In this document: positions 7,258-15,557 of the stretch, piece after piece
Layout: every line of letters begins with the position of its first letter
Numbering within the stretch: position 1 is the stretch's first letter
NCBI RefSeq assembly: GCF_042650565.1
Contig: NZ_JBHSBH010000010.1
Span: forward strand, 62,001-126,000
Source of the DNA: Nocardiopsis_B sediminis
GTDB taxonomy: Bacteria > Actinomycetota > Actinomycetes > Streptosporangiales > Streptosporangiaceae
Length of the DNA: 64,000 nucleotides
Reading direction: 5' to 3'
The notes under the pieces: generated by a model
Database searches by the model: none
What the model was told of the DNA's origin: nothing
Seen by the model: only the letters and a program-made list of their open reading frames with translations
Program-made: the position numbers and the translations under genes

Positions 7258-8271
7258 TCAGTACGGCCCCACGGGGGCGGGCTGGACGGTGGTGGGCCGT
7301 CCCCGGGCGGCGGCGCGCAGGCGCAGGGAGCGCGCGTAGGCGAGCGCGGATGCGCCGCCGGCCCGGGCGGCGCCGCGCAGGCGTCCGGCGCGCGCGGGGC
7401 GGAAGACGTCGTAGTCCGCGCGCGAGATCGACTCCAGTGCCTCCCTGCCCAGCTGCACGTAGAGCCGCGGCAGTTCGCGGGTGCAGGGGTGCGCCAGCCG
7501 CCACCAGTCGGCGGCGTCGTCGAAGTAGTCGCGGGCGCGGTCGGCTTCGAAGCGCACGAGTTCGCGCAGGGGGCCGGTGAGGCGGCCGTGCTCGGCGGCC
7601 TCCTCCACGTCGGCGCGGGTCAGGCCGAACCGCCGCAGGTCCTCGACGGGCAGGTACAGCCGGCCCACGGCGAGGTCTTCGCGCAGGTCCAGCAGGATGT
7701 CGGTGAGCTGCACGGCCAGGCTCATGGAGCTCGACCTGCGCGCCGCCTCGTCGTCGTGGGGCTCCAGCAGCGCGTTGCCCCACTGGGTGCCCACCGCGCA
7801 CACCCCGTAGATGTAGGCGTGGAGGTCGGCGAAGAGCGGGTAGTCGGTGGTGTGCAGGTCGGTGCGGATGGTCGCCATGAAGTGGCGGACGGACTCCTCG
7901 GTGATGTCCCAGGTGCGCACGGTGTGCAGGAACGCCAGCGACAGCTGCCGGGGGAGCCGGCCCTGGCCGTCGGCGGGCGCCTCGCGCCAGGGGGCGTCGC
8001 TTTTGAGCAGCAGGAAGAACATCCGCTCGAAGTCGTCGAAGCGGGCGGTCCGCGCCTCGGGGAGCCGCAGCGGGTCGTCGATCAGGTCGTCGACGTAGGT
8101 CGTGAAGGCGAAGACGGCGTCCCAGTAGGGGCGCTTGCCCGGGGGCAGGAGCTTGCTCGCCGCGGGATAGGTGGCGGAGTTGCGGTGCCTCAGGAAGGTC
8201 TGGCAGGTGCCGTAGGCGTCCCGCAGGCGCAGGTCGCGGAAGCCGGCGGCATCGAGTTCGCGTGTGCTCAA
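7258..8271 (-). CDS. Squalene/phytoene synthase family protein
   Basis: About 337 aa. The start is a TTG at 8271: upstream ATGs give no family similarity, while GGAAGGAG sits 6 bases before this TTG. The first Asp-rich motif is YVDDLIDDP and the second is QLTDILLDLREDLAVGRLYLP, both binding Mg-diphosphate of the prenyl substrate; a third family landmark is the 'GTQWGN' helix. Head-to-head prenyl condensation is therefore likely, but no desaturase, cyclase or hopanoid gene is nearby, so squalene, presqualene and phytoene cannot be told apart. Transcription continues into the racemase. Confidence 0.87.
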   Translation of the reverse strand: MSTRELDAAGFRDLRLRDAYGTCQTFLRHRNSATYPAASKLLPPGKRPYWDAVFAFTTYVDDLIDDPLRLPEARTARFDDFERMFFLLLKSDAPWREAPADGQGRLPRQLSLAFLHTVRTWDITEESVRHFMATIRTDLHTTDYPLFADLHAYIYGVCAVGTQWGNALLEPHDDEAARRSSSMSLAVQLTDILLDLREDLAVGRLYLPVEDLRRFGLTRADVEEAAEHGRLTGPLRELVRFEADRARDYFDDAADWWRLAHPCTRELPRLYVQLGREALESISRADYDVFRPARAGRLRGAARAGGASALAYARSLRLRAAARGRPTTVQPAPVGPY

Positions 8272-8964
8272 CTGCGCTCCTTCCACGCCCACACGCGGTG
8301 CGCCGGCATCGGGGCCGTCGCGGATGCGGTGGGCAGGGGCGGCGATCCGGGGGGATCGGGTTCGGGCGCGACGGCGCGGGCGTGTCGCACGTGCCGCAGC
8401 GGTGATTCGGGAGAGGATGCGGTTTTCGGTGGCCGACCGTCGGCCGTTCACGAAATGGTGTCTACCCTCCCGTTGGAATGGCCACACCTTCGTTGTTGGA
8501 ATTGCCGAGTGTTTCTCCGGTGGTGGAATTTACGTGCGGCTGCAATGTCCGTAGATCGGCCGATTGCCGGGGTTGGCGGGAATCGTCGGAGTGGGAATGC
8601 CGATGGGCGGCGGCCCCGGTTCCGGCGGTCCGCGGTGGTCGCCGTGAGGGTGTCCGCCGGATCTGTGTCCAGGTCGGATGATGATCTCGGGGTGGAACGG
8701 TGTACTTGTCCCGCCGGGATGCGACCCATCGGGGGCTGCGCTCTGGGATCGTGCCGTCGAAGGGGATTTTCCGGAAGCAATCACCATGCGGCCGTCCCGG
8801 AAATCGATCCGCCCAGCAGGGTGCCGCGGGATTGCGCCGCGTTCCGCCGAAGTGTTGGGATTCCCCATGTGCGAGGCGCGCCCTCATCGGTCCAGGATTC
8901 GCCGGAAAATCCGTGCGTGTATCGACAAGGAATGCAATGTCCGCATTCGGTGTCGTCGCACCTG
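8272..8964. other. Intergenic region, no gene seen
   Basis: About 690 bases without a convincing gene. From about 8450 to 8950 the GC content is clearly lower than in the flanks, and short open frames on both strands lack G/C third-position bias and recognisable sequence. It should hold the promoter of the squalene/phytoene synthase gene and the end of the MFS gene. Its origin (decayed gene or long leader) cannot be decided here. Confidence 0.5.
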
Positions 8965-10473
8965 TCACGGCCGCGCGGGGGCGTCGCGGGGCAGGACGAG
9001 GGCCGCGGTGACCGCGCCGGCGGTGGCGCATCCGGCGGCGACGAGCATCGTGAGGCTCTGCGCGCCGGTGAACGCCGATGCCGCCGCCTCGGCCAGGTCC
9101 GCGCCGCCGGGCCGGCCGGCCGCGTGGGCGAAGGCGGCCGCCGGCGACGCCTGCGCCTCGGACGGGGCGGAAGGGGGCAGGCCCGCCCGGTAGGCGGCCG
9201 ACAGCAGGCCGCCCAGGGCGGCGACGCCCAGGGCGATGCCGAGCTGCTGGTGGGTGTCGTTGAGCGCCGATCCCATGCCCGCGCGCCCGGCGGGTACGGC
9301 GCCCAGGATGGTGCTGGTCGTGGCGGGCCCCGCGAACCCGGTTCCTGCTCCGGCCAGGAGGAGCCCGGCGGCGACCACCCCATAGGGGCCGTCGGGCCCG
9401 GGGGCGGCCAGCAGCACGAACCCGGCGGCGGTGGCGGCGAACCCCGCGACGATCGCGGCGCGCGGGCCGATGCGCTCGGGCGCGCGTCCTCCGGCGGCCG
9501 AGCCGAGCACCGTGCCCGCCGCCAGCGGCATCACAGCGGCCCCGGCCTCCAATGGGGTGAGGCCGAGGACGAGCTGGAGGTACTGGGCGATGACGAACAG
9601 CGCGCTGCCGGTGCCCAGGGTGAGCAGGGTGGCGGCGGCGCTGCCGCCGGCGAACCTCCGGTCGCGGTAGAGGGAGAAGTCCACCAGGGGCGCGGGCGAG
9701 CGGCGCTGGTGGCGGACGAACGCTGCCAGCGCCAGGGCCGCCACGGGTGCGCAGACCAGGGCGGCAGGGGCGGCGGGGCCGTGTGCGCCCGCGGCGATGA
9801 CCGCCGTGACCAGCGCGACCATCCCCAGGGTGGCCAGCAGCGCGCCGGCCGGGTCGACCGGGCGGCGCGCCGGGTCGCGGGATTCGGGGACCAGCCGCAG
9901 GAGCGCGGCAACGGCCGCGGCGGCGACGGGGGCGTTGATGAGGAACACGCCCGCCCAGCTCCACGCGGCGACCAGCAGCCCGCCCAGCACCGGCCCGGCG
10001 GCCATCCCCACCGAGGCCACCGCCGCCCAGGCGGCGAACGCCCGGGGCCGCTCATGGGCGGGGAAGACCTGGACGATCACCGCGAGAGTGGCGGGCATGA
10101 CCAGCGCGGCGCCCACGCCCATGACCGCGCGCATCGCGACCAGCCACCACACCGACCCGGCGGCCGCGGCGGCGGCCGAGGCCAGTCCGAGCAGCACCAG
10201 CCCGGCCACCATGGCGCGGCGGCGTCCGTAGCGGTCCGCGGCGGCCCCCGCGGCGATCAGCAGACCGGCGAAGACGACGACGTAGGCGTCGACGACCGCC
10301 TGCTGCTGTGCGGTGGAGGCGCCGAACGCGGCGGCGATCGACGGCAGCGCAAGGTTGACGACGGTGTTGTCCAGGACGATGACCAGCAGCCCCGCGCAGA
10401 TCGCCGCCAGGATCCGCCACCGGTGCGGATGGCCCGCTCTGCTGTCCCGGGCTCCCCGTGCCGTGTCCGCCAT
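8965..10473 (-). CDS. MFS drug-efflux transporter, DHA2 (EmrB/QacA) type
   Basis: A 502-aa, 14-helix drug:H+ antiporter. The N-terminus after the Met is short and basic, followed by 'LVIVLDNTVVNLALPSI', the DHA2 motif D1-like segment. Motif A 'GAAADRYGRRRAMVAGL' lies between helices 2 and 3, and motif C-like 'MAAGPVLGGLLVAAWSWAGVFLINAP' lies in helix 5-6. It diverges from a TetR gene with a palindrome between them, the usual arrangement of a drug-inducible pump and its repressor. The substrate is unknown. Confidence 0.92.
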   Translation of the reverse strand: MADTARGARDSRAGHPHRWRILAAICAGLLVIVLDNTVVNLALPSIAAAFGASTAQQQAVVDAYVVVFAGLLIAAGAAADRYGRRRAMVAGLVLLGLASAAAAAAGSVWWLVAMRAVMGVGAALVMPATLAVIVQVFPAHERPRAFAAWAAVASVGMAAGPVLGGLLVAAWSWAGVFLINAPVAAAAVAALLRLVPESRDPARRPVDPAGALLATLGMVALVTAVIAAGAHGPAAPAALVCAPVAALALAAFVRHQRRSPAPLVDFSLYRDRRFAGGSAAATLLTLGTGSALFVIAQYLQLVLGLTPLEAGAAVMPLAAGTVLGSAAGGRAPERIGPRAAIVAGFAATAAGFVLLAAPGPDGPYGVVAAGLLLAGAGTGFAGPATTSTILGAVPAGRAGMGSALNDTHQQLGIALGVAALGGLLSAAYRAGLPPSAPSEAQASPAAAFAHAAGRPGGADLAEAAASAFTGAQSLTMLVAAGCATAGAVTAALVLPRDAPARP

Positions 10474-10509
10474 ACCCGCACCGCCTTCTTCTCCTACAAT
10501 CGTGGATCG

Positions 10510-10526
10510 GTCCTACAGTGTAGGAC
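10510..10526. promoter_or_regulatory. TetR-type operator
   Basis: A perfect 17-base palindrome, GTCCTACAGTGTAGGAC, lies in the 92-base divergent region between the MFS pump and the TetR gene. A half-site TCCTACA repeats at 10492-10498. By position and symmetry it is the likely binding site of the adjacent TetR protein, controlling both genes. Confidence 0.75.
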
Positions 10527-10565
10527 TAGCCGATCGGCGTCGGAGAGCGGGTTATCGTGAACGGC

Positions 10566-11285
10566 ATGAGTCCCAAGCGTGCGGCGAGCGGCGAGGCGGT
10601 GCCCGGAGGGGTGTGGCTGCGCGAGCCGGGCCCCGCATCCCGGGCGCCCGCGCTCACCCGGGAGCGCATCGTGGCGGCGGCGGTCGGGGTCCTCGACGCG
10701 GGCGGGACCGAGGGGCTGAGCATGCGCCGGCTCGCCGACGCCCTCGGTGTGCACGCGACCAGCCTGTACTGGCACGTCGCCCACCGCGACGACCTCCTGG
10801 ACCTGGCGCTGGACGCGGTGTTCGGTGAGGTCGCCCTGCCGGCCGCCCCGGCGCAGTCGTGGCGCGCCGAGATCGGGGCCTTCATGGGGGAGCTGCGTGC
10901 GGCCCTGCTGCGGCATCCGTGGTCGGCCGCCCTCGCGGTCAGCCGTCCCCTCCTGGGCCCCAACGCGCTGGCGCATTCGGAGTCCGTCTACGCCGCGCTG
11001 GCCCGTGCGGGGCTGGCGGGGCTGGACCTGCGGGCCGCCGCCGCTGCCGTGTCCACCTACGTCATCGGCTCCGCCGCCGCCGAGGCCGCCTGGCGGAACC
11101 AGGGTGCCGCCGCGGCGCGTTCCGCCGTCAACGACCATCTGCGCCGCAACGCCGACCGCTACCCGACGCTCGCCGCCCACGCCGTCACGGGCGAGGAGGA
11201 CTGGGAAGCCCACTTCGCCCGGGGTGCCGACGCGTTCCTCGCGGGGCTCGCCACCCCTCGGCCGGCCGGTCCCGCGACGCGCTGA
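10566..11285 (+). CDS. TetR/AcrR-family repressor
   Basis: About 239 aa from ATG 10566 (a GTG at 10557 is also possible). The N-terminal HTH reads LTRERIVAAAVGVLDAGGTEGLSMRRLADALGVHATSLYWHV, a textbook TetR DNA-binding domain with the recognition helix around 'VHATSLYWH'. The C-terminal region fits TetR_C_1, the tetracycline-repressor-like ligand domain. It is divergent from the DHA2 pump and separated from it by the palindrome at 10510, so it probably represses the pump and itself. Confidence 0.92.
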   Translation: MSPKRAASGEAVPGGVWLREPGPASRAPALTRERIVAAAVGVLDAGGTEGLSMRRLADALGVHATSLYWHVAHRDDLLDLALDAVFGEVALPAAPAQSWRAEIGAFMGELRAALLRHPWSAALAVSRPLLGPNALAHSESVYAALARAGLAGLDLRAAAAAVSTYVIGSAAAEAAWRNQGAAAARSAVNDHLRRNADRYPTLAAHAVTGEEDWEAHFARGADAFLAGLATPRPAGPATR

Positions 11286-11560
11286 CCTACGTCCCCACCA
11301 CCGCCCGGACCGGCACCTCGGTGCCCGTGTGCCTGGCCCCGAGTACCGTCCGCTTCCTACTTTTGGCCCGATTTTCGCCGGATATGTTAAGAAATGCGGG
11401 CGACGGCCAAATGTGACACCGCCGTGACGCTACAGTGTGACTCTTTCCGAAGCGCGCCCCGCGGGTCCGCCGACCTGCGCGCCGATCGTTCGGAAACACT
11501 GGTGCCGCGGGTCGTCCCCCGCGGCGGTCTTCTTCTGTTGTTACCAGGGAGCCCTCTTCT

Positions 11561-13024
11561 ATGTCCGAGTCCATCCAAGCGGTGCTGGACGCCGTCGTCT
11601 CCTTCATCTGGGGGCCGACCTTCCTCATCCCACTGCTGCTGATCGTGGGGGTCTACCTCACCATCCGCCTCGGCGGATTGCAGTTCCGTGTCCTGGGGCA
11701 CGCCATGTGGCTGGCGCTGGTGCGCCGCACCGAGGCGGACAAGGACGGGGAAAAGACCGAAGGCGACATCTCCCACTACCAGGCGCTCAGCACGGCGTTG
11801 GCCGCCACGGTCGGCGTGGGCAACATCTCCGGTGTCGCACTGGCGATCGGTGTCGGCGGTCCGGGCGCCCTGTTCTGGATGTGGGTCACCGGCGTCCTGG
11901 GCATGGCCACCAAGTACAGCGAAGCGCTGCTCGGCGTGAAGTACCGCCGCCCCGACTCCAAGGGCGAGATGAGCGGCGGGCCGATGTTCTACCTGCGCCA
12001 CGGCCTGGCCGAGAAGTTCGGCGCGGGCAGCACCGGCGCCAAGGTCGGCCTGGTGCTGGGCGGCATGTTCGCCGTCTTCGGCGCGGTGGCGTCGTTCGGC
12101 ATCGGCAACATGACCCAGGCCAACGCGGTCGCCGGCCAGCTCGACAGCGCGTTCGGCGTGCCGACCTGGGCCTCCGGTATTGCGATGGTCGTCCTGGTGG
12201 CCGCCGTCATCCTCGGCGGGATCAAGAGCATCGGACGCTTCGCCTCCGGCGTCGTGCCCTTCATGATCGTCGCCTACGTCGTGGCCTCGCTGGTCGTGCT
12301 CGGCGTGCACGCGGTCGACATCCCGGCCGCGCTCGCCCTGGTCTTCACCGACGCGTTCACCGGCACCGCCGCCGTCGGCGGCTTCGCGGGCTCGGCGTTC
12401 ATCATCGCGATGCAGCAGGGCATGGCGCGCGGCATGTTCTCCAACGAGTCGGGGCTGGGCACCGGCGGTATCGCCGCCGCCGCGGCCAAGACCGCCCAGC
12501 CGGTGCGCCAGGCCATGGTCTCCATGACCCAGACCTTCATCGACACCATCATCGTGGTCACCATGACCGGCCTGGTCATCATCGTCACCGGCGCTTGGGA
12601 GGCGGAGGCCGACACCGGCGACGGCGCGCTGATGACCAACTGGGCGATGAGCGAGGCGTTCGGCGGCATCAACCCCGGCCTCGCGCCGATCGGCGGCTAC
12701 ATCGTCGCCATCGCCCTGATGTTCTTCGCCTTCACCACGCTGGTGGGCTGGTCCTACTACGGCGAGCGGTGCCTGGACTACCTCGTGGGGCGCCGCGCGG
12801 TGATGCCGTTCCGCATCCTCTTCGTGGCCGTGGTCTACATCGGCGCCACCACCGAGATCGGCATCGCGTGGGCGTTCAGCGACGCCGCCAACGGCCTGAT
12901 GGCCGTGCCCAACCTGATCGGCCTGCTGGTGCTGTCGGGGGTCATCGTGGCCGAGACGAAGAAGTACTTCGCCAACCCCAACTGGAAGAACCCCGACCTC
13001 GTGGACGTGACCAAGGCGGGCTGA
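11561..13024 (+). CDS. Alanine/glycine:Na+ symporter (AGCS family)
   Basis: A 487-aa AGCS/DagA-type carrier with about ten membrane helices. Family landmarks are 'ISHYQALSTALAATVGVGNISGVALAI' (Na+/substrate motif), 'GGPMFYLRHGL', and 'ARGMFSNESGLGTGGIAAAAA', the AGCS signature. It imports L/D-alanine or glycine with sodium. It stands alone between two convergent or unrelated genes and ends at a strong hairpin. In the 275-base upstream region I see no glycine-riboswitch elements. Confidence 0.93.
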   Translation: MSESIQAVLDAVVSFIWGPTFLIPLLLIVGVYLTIRLGGLQFRVLGHAMWLALVRRTEADKDGEKTEGDISHYQALSTALAATVGVGNISGVALAIGVGGPGALFWMWVTGVLGMATKYSEALLGVKYRRPDSKGEMSGGPMFYLRHGLAEKFGAGSTGAKVGLVLGGMFAVFGAVASFGIGNMTQANAVAGQLDSAFGVPTWASGIAMVVLVAAVILGGIKSIGRFASGVVPFMIVAYVVASLVVLGVHAVDIPAALALVFTDAFTGTAAVGGFAGSAFIIAMQQGMARGMFSNESGLGTGGIAAAAAKTAQPVRQAMVSMTQTFIDTIIVVTMTGLVIIVTGAWEAEADTGDGALMTNWAMSEAFGGINPGLAPIGGYIVAIALMFFAFTTLVGWSYYGERCLDYLVGRRAVMPFRILFVAVVYIGATTEIGIAWAFSDAANGLMAVPNLIGLLVLSGVIVAETKKYFANPNWKNPDLVDVTKAG

Positions 13025-13061
13025 CCCGCACGTCCCCGCAGCGCGGGTACGCGAACAGGTA

Positions 13062-13101
13062 CAAGGGGGGTGCCCCGGCCGCGGCCGGGGCACCCCCCTT
13101 G
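13062..13101. terminator. Strong hairpin terminator (bidirectional)
   Basis: A perfect 40-base palindrome with 20-base arms that start CAAGGGGGGTGCCCC. It lies between the converging AGCS and SDR genes and can stop both transcripts. There is no long U-tract, as is common in GC-rich actinomycetes. Confidence 0.85.
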
Positions 13102-13130
13102 CATGTGCGCCACCGCCCCCCCGGGCGGGG

Positions 13131-13976
13131 TCAGCCGCCCTTGCGGCTCAGGTGCTCCCACCGTTCGGCCTCGGCGGTGCGCGCCTGGTCGGCGTCGCGG
13201 GACAGGTCGTAGGAGTATCCGCCGACGGCCAGGCGCCGGGGCGGGTCGGGCAGGTCGACCAGCTCCATGAGCACGGGCGCGGCTTGCGACGGGTGCGGGT
13301 CGCTGGATTCCCCGCCCCACAGCTCCGCCAGCCGGGCGCGCAGGCCGGCGTAGGCGGGGTCGGCCTCGGTGGCGGTGGTCCCGGTGGTGAACAGCCCGGT
13401 GTCGTAGCTGGTGGGCTGGAGCTTGGTGACCTTGATGCCGAAGGACTCCACCTCCATGGCCAGCGCCTCGCTGATGGCGTCGACCGCCGCCTTGCCCGCC
13501 CCGTACATGCCGACGCAGGAGAAGCCGCCACCGGCGCCGACGGTGCCCACCTGGATGATGTGCCCGGAGCCCTGCTCGCGCAGGAGCGGCACCGCCGCCT
13601 GGCAGACCCACAGCGCGCCGAAGAAGTTGGTGTCCATGTGCGCCCGCGCCTGGGCCTCGGTGACCTCCTCCAGCATGCCGTAGAGGAGCTGGCCGGCGTT
13701 GTTGACGACGATGTCGAGCCGGCCGAAGGTGTCGTAGGCGCGGCGGACTCCGGCCATGACCGCGGCGCGGTCGGTGACGTCGAGGGGGAAGGCGATCAGG
13801 CGGCCGTCGTAGCGCGCCACCAGGTCCTCGAGCGGGGCGACGTCGCGGGCGGTGCCGATGACGCGCTCGCCCGCGGCCAGTGCGGCCTCGGCGAACGCCC
13901 GGCCCAGCCCGCGGGAGGCGCCGGTGATGAACCAGACGCGCTGGGCGGCGGCGGTGGGTCCGGCTGAGTGGACCAC
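13131..13976 (-). CDS. SDR-family oxidoreductase
   Basis: A classical short-chain dehydrogenase, about 281 aa. The cofactor motif is TGASRGLGRAF (TGxxxGxG), then NNAGQL, and the catalytic Ser is replaced or shifted within 'QVGTVGAGGGFSCVGMYGAGKAAVD', where Y-x-x-x-K appears as YGAGK. I place the start at GTG 13976 because GGAAGGGGGA precedes it and the in-frame ATG at 14021 lies inside an operator repeat. This subgroup ('SDR family, QRVWFITGASRG') is of unknown substrate. Control by a TetR-type repressor is likely from the sites just upstream. Confidence 0.85.
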   Translation of the reverse strand: MVHSAGPTAAAQRVWFITGASRGLGRAFAEAALAAGERVIGTARDVAPLEDLVARYDGRLIAFPLDVTDRAAVMAGVRRAYDTFGRLDIVVNNAGQLLYGMLEEVTEAQARAHMDTNFFGALWVCQAAVPLLREQGSGHIIQVGTVGAGGGFSCVGMYGAGKAAVDAISEALAMEVESFGIKVTKLQPTSYDTGLFTTGTTATEADPAYAGLRARLAELWGGESSDPHPSQAAPVLMELVDLPDPPRRLAVGGYSYDLSRDADQARTAEAERWEHLSRKGG

Positions 13977-13996
13977 GGGTCCCCCTTCCTCATCGT

Positions 13997-14070
13997 GAGA
14001 CGGAACGTCTCGTTTCGACATAAGGATGCCCGCGGTCCGGGGCGCATGTCAAAACGAGACGTTCCGTCTC
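13997..14070. promoter_or_regulatory. Pair of inverted TetR-type operators before the SDR gene
   Basis: Two 25-base copies of one sequence (13997-14021 and, in inverse orientation, 14046-14070) match at 24 positions. Each contains the palindrome GAGACGGAACGTCTC followed by GTTT. The spacing between centres is about 49 bases. The pair covers the SDR promoter region. No TetR gene is adjacent, so the repressor is encoded elsewhere. Confidence 0.8.
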
Positions 14071-14099
14071 GGATGGATTGGAAAAGGGGTTGCCGTCCG

Positions 14100-15557
14100 C
14101 TACGCGGTCGCCTCCCCACTCAGGCCGTCGACGCCGGCCGCCGCGAGCACCCCGTACCAGTGGGCCACGAGGCCGGAGAACCTCTGGTCGGCGGCCAGAT
14201 CCGGCGGGAACACGTCGCAGCGCAGCAGCGCGGGCACCGCGGTGCGGCCGTCCGGCCCGCCGGCCGGCAGCGCGGCCAGCGCCCCGGCGAGGGGGTCGTC
14301 GAGCTCTGGACCCGCGAGGACCACGTGGCGCATCCACGCCGCGACCGCCAGGGCCGACCACCGCGGTTCGCGCCCCGCCTCCAGCGCCGCCGCCGCGGTC
14401 GACAGCAGGCGCGGCCCGATCTTCTGCGAGCCGTCGCTCGCCACCTTGGCGGTCGTGTGCCCCAGGGCCGGGTTGGCGAACCGCTCCAGGACGGAGTCGC
14501 CGTAGGCCGCCCCGTCCAGCCCTTCGGGCAAGGCGATCGTCCCCAGGACCTCGCTGTGGATGAGGCTGCGGACCGCCCCCGCGATGCGGTCGTCGGCGAC
14601 GCCCTCGGCGATGGTCGCATGCCCCGCGAGCAGGCCGAGGTAGGCGACCAGCGAGTGGCCGGCGTTGAGGATGCGCAGCTTGGCCGCTTCCCACGGCCGC
14701 ACGTCGCCGGTGAAGCGGGCGCCCGCGGCCTCCCAGCCCGGCCGCGCCGCGGCGAAGCGGTCCTCGATCACCCACTGCACGAAGGGCTCGGCGACGACCG
14801 CGCCCTCGTCGCGCAGGCCGAAGCCCTGCTCGATGCGGTCGAGGTCGGAGCCGGTGGTGGCCGGGACCATCCGGTCGACCATGGTGGCGGGGAAGGCGGC
14901 GTTGGCCGCCGTCCACGACCGCAGCGCGTCGCCCTCGGCCGCCGGCAGCGCATCGGCGAAGCCGGCGAGCAGCCGGGCGGTCAGCGCGCCGTTCTCGGGC
15001 AGGTTGTCGCAGGAGACGACGGTGAGGGGGCCGGCGTCGGCCCGCTGGCGGGCCTGGAGGCCGCGCGCGAGCTGCCCGATCGGGGTCGTGGGGGCGGCCC
15101 CGGCGAGGTCGGCGGCCACGCCCGCATCCGCCAGGTCCAGGCCGCCGGTGCGCGGGTCGATCCGGTAGCCCTTCTCGGTGACGGTGAGCGTGACGACCCT
15201 CGTCGCGGGGTCGGCGATGCGGGCGAGGACCCCTCCAGGGTCCTGCGGCCCGGCGATGACCTCGCGGATGGACGACACCAGGCGGGTGGGGCGGGCGCCC
15301 GGCCCGCGCTCGGTGAGGGTGAACAGGCCGTCCTGGGGCGCCAGCTGGTCGCGCACGCGCGGGGAGCGCCCGGTGACGGCGCTGATGCCCCACGCGGCGG
15401 AGCCGTCGGCGAGCATGGCGTCCTCGGTGAGGACGGCGCCGTGGGCGCGGAAGAACGCGCCGATGCCGAGGTGGACGATGCCGGTGCGCAGGGCGCCGCG
15501 GTCCAGGGCGGGGGAGCGCCCCGCCGCCCGCAGCGCCGCAAGGCTCAGCCGGGTCAC
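14100..15557 (-). CDS. Mannitol dehydrogenase family protein (fructuronate reductase-like)
   Basis: A 485-aa long-chain polyol/uronate dehydrogenase. The N-terminal Rossmann domain begins 'IVHLGIGAFFRAHGAV', and the catalytic region has 'KLRILNAGHSLVAYLGLLAG' with the family's K-x-x-x-x-N-x-x-H. Family members are mannitol 2-dehydrogenase, tagaturonate reductase and fructuronate reductase (UxuB). The 4-base overlap with the D-mannonate dehydratase gene points to fructuronate/mannonate interconversion. It is the last gene of the sugar-acid operon. Confidence 0.88.
   Translation of the reverse strand: MTRLSLAALRAAGRSPALDRGALRTGIVHLGIGAFFRAHGAVLTEDAMLADGSAAWGISAVTGRSPRVRDQLAPQDGLFTLTERGPGARPTRLVSSIREVIAGPQDPGGVLARIADPATRVVTLTVTEKGYRIDPRTGGLDLADAGVAADLAGAAPTTPIGQLARGLQARQRADAGPLTVVSCDNLPENGALTARLLAGFADALPAAEGDALRSWTAANAAFPATMVDRMVPATTGSDLDRIEQGFGLRDEGAVVAEPFVQWVIEDRFAAARPGWEAAGARFTGDVRPWEAAKLRILNAGHSLVAYLGLLAGHATIAEGVADDRIAGAVRSLIHSEVLGTIALPEGLDGAAYGDSVLERFANPALGHTTAKVASDGSQKIGPRLLSTAAAALEAGREPRWSALAVAAWMRHVVLAGPELDDPLAGALAALPAGGPDGRTAVPALLRCDVFPPDLAADQRFSGLVAHWYGVLAAAGVDGLSGEATA

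Noticed and set aside
7489..10560. Long plus-strand frame (1023 codons) across the prenyl synthase and MFS genes.
   Set aside because: Opposite-strand shadow; the residues are repetitive Gly/Arg/Gln and both minus-strand genes are convincing.
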